A program made the position numbers and the translations under genes. The notes under the pieces are model-generated. The model was not told where the DNA came from. It searched no databases and worked only from the letters and a program-made list of their open reading frames with translations. Of a DNA stretch of 64,000 nucleotides, positions 62,166 to 64,000 are shown piece after piece. Where the stretch lies: contig NZ_JARGEM010000005.1 in assembly GCF_029211225.1 (NCBI RefSeq), forward strand, positions 124,001-188,000, written 5' to 3'. How positions within the stretch are numbered: position 1 is the first letter of the stretch; each line of letters begins with the position of its first letter. The DNA comes from Antiquaquibacter metalliresistens. GTDB taxonomy: Bacteria > Actinomycetota > Actinomycetes > Actinomycetales > Microbacteriaceae.

Positions 62166-63002
62166 ATGACCGACGCGCCAATCGGAGTCTTCGACAGTGG
62201 CGTCGGTGGACTCACCGTGGCGCGCGCGATCATCGACCAGCTGCCGCAGGAGTCGATTCTCTATGTCGGCGATACCGCGCACTCGCCCTATGGACCCAAG
62301 CCCATCGCGGAGGTGCGTGGCTACGCCCTCGCCGTCATGGACGATCTCGTCGCGCAAGGGGTGAAGCTGCTTGTGATCGCCTGCAACACGGCGTCGGCGG
62401 CGATGCTGCGGGATGCCCGCGAGCGCTTCACCGAGGGCTACGGCATTCCCGTGGTCGAGGTCATCCAGCCCGCGGTCCGGGCCGCGGTGCGCCAGACCCG
62501 CAACCGCCGCGTCGGCGTGATCGGCACCGAGGGCACCATCAAGTCGAAGGCCTACGAGGATGCGTTCGCCGCGGCATCCGACCTCGAGCTGTTCACCGCC
62601 GCCTGCCCCAGGTTCGTGGAGTTCGTCGAGGCCGGTATCACCAGCGGCGCCGAACTGTTCGAGGTCGCCGAGGGCTACCTCGCGCCGCTGAAGGCGGCGG
62701 GCGTCGACACGCTCGTGCTCGGCTGCACGCATTACCCGCTGATGTCGGCGGCGATCCAGTACGTGATGGGACCCGAGGTCACCCTCGTCTCCAGCGCCGA
62801 GGAGACCGCGTTCGACGTCTACCGCACCCTCGTCGCGCACGACCTGGAACGGCACGCGCTCACCCCACCCACCCATGAGTTCGAGGCGACCGCCGACACG
62901 GCCGGATTCAAGCGCCTGGCCTCCCGATTCATCCCGGAGGTGGTGCGCGTCGAGACGTTCGAGACGGGCGCCATCCCGATCACACAGAGAGAAGCACGAT
63001 GA
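62166..63002 (+). CDS. murI: Glutamate racemase
   Basis: The 278-residue protein carries the two catalytic cysteines of the family, in [12 protein letters not shown] (about 76-87) and [11 protein letters not shown] (about 184-194), and the opening [17 protein letters not shown] with the conserved Asp-Ser. It converts L- to D-glutamate for peptidoglycan in the cytosol. ATG 62166 is the only plausible start: an in-frame reading extends far upstream through unrelated genes but has no MurI-like sequence. The stop overlaps the rph start by four bases; the murI-rph-rdgB order is common in actinobacteria. Confidence 0.96.
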   Translation: MTDAPIGVFDSGVGGLTVARAIIDQLPQESILYVGDTAHSPYGPKPIAEVRGYALAVMDDLVAQGVKLLVIACNTASAAMLRDARERFTEGYGIPVVEVIQPAVRAAVRQTRNRRVGVIGTEGTIKSKAYEDAFAAASDLELFTAACPRFVEFVEAGITSGAELFEVAEGYLAPLKAAGVDTLVLGCTHYPLMSAAIQYVMGPEVTLVSSAEETAFDVYRTLVAHDLERHALTPPTHEFEATADTAGFKRLASRFIPEVVRVETFETGAIPITQREAR

Positions 63003-63724
63003 CCCGCAGTGATGGCCGCGAGGCCGACCAGCTCCGACCCGTCACGATCGAACGCGGTTGGAGCGAGCAGGCCGAGGGCAGTGCGCTCATCTCGTTCGGC
63101 AAGACGAAGGTGCTGTGCACGGCATCCTTCACCAACGGCGTGCCGCGCTGGCTCACCGGCAAGGGCAAGGGCTGGGTGACCGCCGAGTACGCGATGCTGC
63201 CGCGCTCGACCAACGACCGCATGGACCGCGAGTCGGTCAAGGGCAGGATCGGCGGACGCACGCACGAGATCTCGCGCCTGATCGGCCGTTCGCTGCGGGC
63301 CGTCATCGACACCAAGGCGCTCGGCGAGAACACGATCGTGATCGACTGCGACGTGCTGCAGGCCGACGGCGGCACGCGCACCGCCGCGATCACGGGCGCC
63401 TACGTCGCGCTCGCCGACGCGATCGAGTGGGGCCGTTCCAAGGGGTTCATCGGCAAGAACGCGAAGGCGCTGCACGACTCCGTCGCCGCGGTGAGTGTCG
63501 GCATCATCGACGGGGTACCCCTGCTCGACCTCGCCTATGTCGAAGACGTGCGCGCCGAGACCGACATGAACGTCGTCGTCACCGGTCGCGGGCTCTTCGT
63601 CGAGGTGCAGGGCACCGCGGAGGGCGCGCCCTTCGATCGTCACGAACTCGACTCGCTGCTCGACCTCGCCCTCGGTGGTGCCGCCGATCTCACGCGACTG
63701 CAGACGGAGGCGCTCGCCGGATGA
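62999..63724 (+). CDS. rph: Ribonuclease PH
   Basis: The 241-residue protein has RNase PH signatures: [40 protein letters not shown], and [20 protein letters not shown], followed by [20 protein letters not shown]. The enzyme trims tRNA 3' ends by phosphorolysis as a hexamer. The key Arg and Asp positions for phosphate and metal (RSLRAV and [10 protein letters not shown]) are kept. ATG start overlaps the murI stop; its own stop overlaps the next start (ATGA). Confidence 0.96.
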   Translation: MTRSDGREADQLRPVTIERGWSEQAEGSALISFGKTKVLCTASFTNGVPRWLTGKGKGWVTAEYAMLPRSTNDRMDRESVKGRIGGRTHEISRLIGRSLRAVIDTKALGENTIVIDCDVLQADGGTRTAAITGAYVALADAIEWGRSKGFIGKNAKALHDSVAAVSVGIIDGVPLLDLAYVEDVRAETDMNVVVTGRGLFVEVQGTAEGAPFDRHELDSLLDLALGGAADLTRLQTEALAG

Positions 63725-64000
63725 TCCAGCTCGTGCTCGCCACGCACAACTTGCACAAGGTGCAGGAGCTGCAGCGCATCCTGGGCCCGTCTCTCGACGG
63801 CATCGAGCTGCTCGCCTACGAGGGTCCCTCGCCGGTCGAGGACGGCGACAGCTTCGCGGCGAACGCGCTCATCAAGGCGCGGGCCGCGGCGGCCTTCACC
63901 GGGCTGCCGGCGATCGCCGACGACTCGGGCATCTCGGTCGACGCGCTGGGCGGCGCGCCCGGCATCGACTCCGCCCACTACTCGGGCGAGCGGGATGACG
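63721..64000 (+). CDS. rdgB: Non-canonical purine NTP pyrophosphatase (RdgB/HAM1), N-terminal part
   Basis: The first 93 codons are in the window. The family opening [19 protein letters not shown] (substrate loop T/S-x-N-x-x-K), the segment [20 protein letters not shown] and the catalytic [12 protein letters not shown] are visible. The enzyme hydrolyses dITP/XTP to keep deaminated purines out of DNA. The ATG at 63721 overlaps the rph stop by four bases. The rest lies beyond the window. Confidence 0.95.
   Translation, partial: MIQLVLATHNLHKVQELQRILGPSLDGIELLAYEGPSPVEDGDSFAANALIKARAAAAFTGLPAIADDSGISVDALGGAPGIDSAHYSGERDD

Overview
The window is very GC-rich, densely packed bacterial DNA with many GTG/TTG starts, 4-base start/stop overlaps and actinobacterial gene neighbourhoods. 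Family-level similarity and gene order point to an actinobacterium of the order Micrococcales, most likely Microbacteriaceae. This is an inference from gene content; no rRNA gene is present. Much of it is ordinary chromosomal core: 8.3-29.2 kb follows the order of the Mycobacterium tuberculosis Rv3193c-Rv3211 block (DEAD-box helicase, ferritin-fold protein, DUF3107, adnA-adnB, nudC, uvrD2, ThiF-like protein, DUF2342 protein, Lon-like PDZ protease, UPF0182), and 0-2.6 kb follows the Mrp / DUF1003 / MgtE-CBS / general-stress-protein neighbourhood.

Layout. 0-9.7 kb: Mrp start, membrane and CBS proteins, Xaa-Pro aminopeptidase, EEP hydrolase, PHP phosphoesterase, a lipoprotein, RNA helicase and small conserved proteins. 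9.7-16.8 kb: the AdnAB recombination helicase-nuclease and a DUF4239 membrane protein. 16.8-29.2 kb: a LysR/MFS pair, a phosphotransferase-fold protein lacking catalytic residues, NudC without cysteines, UvrD2, a ThiF-like protein, DUF2342, a Lon-like protease and UPF0182. 29.2-35.2 kb: a membrane-anchored sigma factor fused to a zinc finger and extracellular repeats, divergent from a large DUF11 surface protein. 35.2-39.4 kb: initiator tRNA, Hsp20, an erythromycin-esterase-like protein, a small insertion carrying an Ltp-domain membrane protein between 194-bp direct repeats, and a lactonase-like propeller. 39.4-49.6 kb: LLM oxidoreductase, NadE plus nitrilase, a four-gene two-component operon with a receiver-PIG-L fusion, an aminotransferase, secreted proteins and HtrA. 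49.6-57.4 kb: a teichoic-acid-like polymer cluster (two GT2 enzymes, CDP-alcohol phosphotransferase, TagF-like transferase, TagGH-like exporter, nucleotidyltransferase). 57.5-64 kb: a second ABC exporter, DUF3039, pncB, and murI-rph-rdgB, which runs off the end.

The parts most worth attention are: (1) the fused sigma factor and the surface protein it faces, whose intergenic region holds two inverted copies of one 33-bp element, each pointing at its own gene with the same 16-bp inner spacing, as expected for promoters read by one regulator; (2) the insertion at 37.36-38.59 kb with a TM-PASTA-Ltp protein, a domain known from phage superinfection exclusion; (3) a palindrome resembling DosR/DevR boxes between hsp20 and the esterase; (4) the receiver-PIG-L operon. 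Many genes have a TANNNT hexamer 6-8 nt before the start codon, suggesting frequent leaderless transcription.

NAD metabolism recurs (nadE, nudC, pncB), as does cell-envelope work (murI, the polymer cluster, HtrA, lipoproteins, surface protein). No CRISPR array, rRNA, transposase, integrase or prophage structural gene was seen, and no stretch longer than 300 bases lacks a proposed feature.
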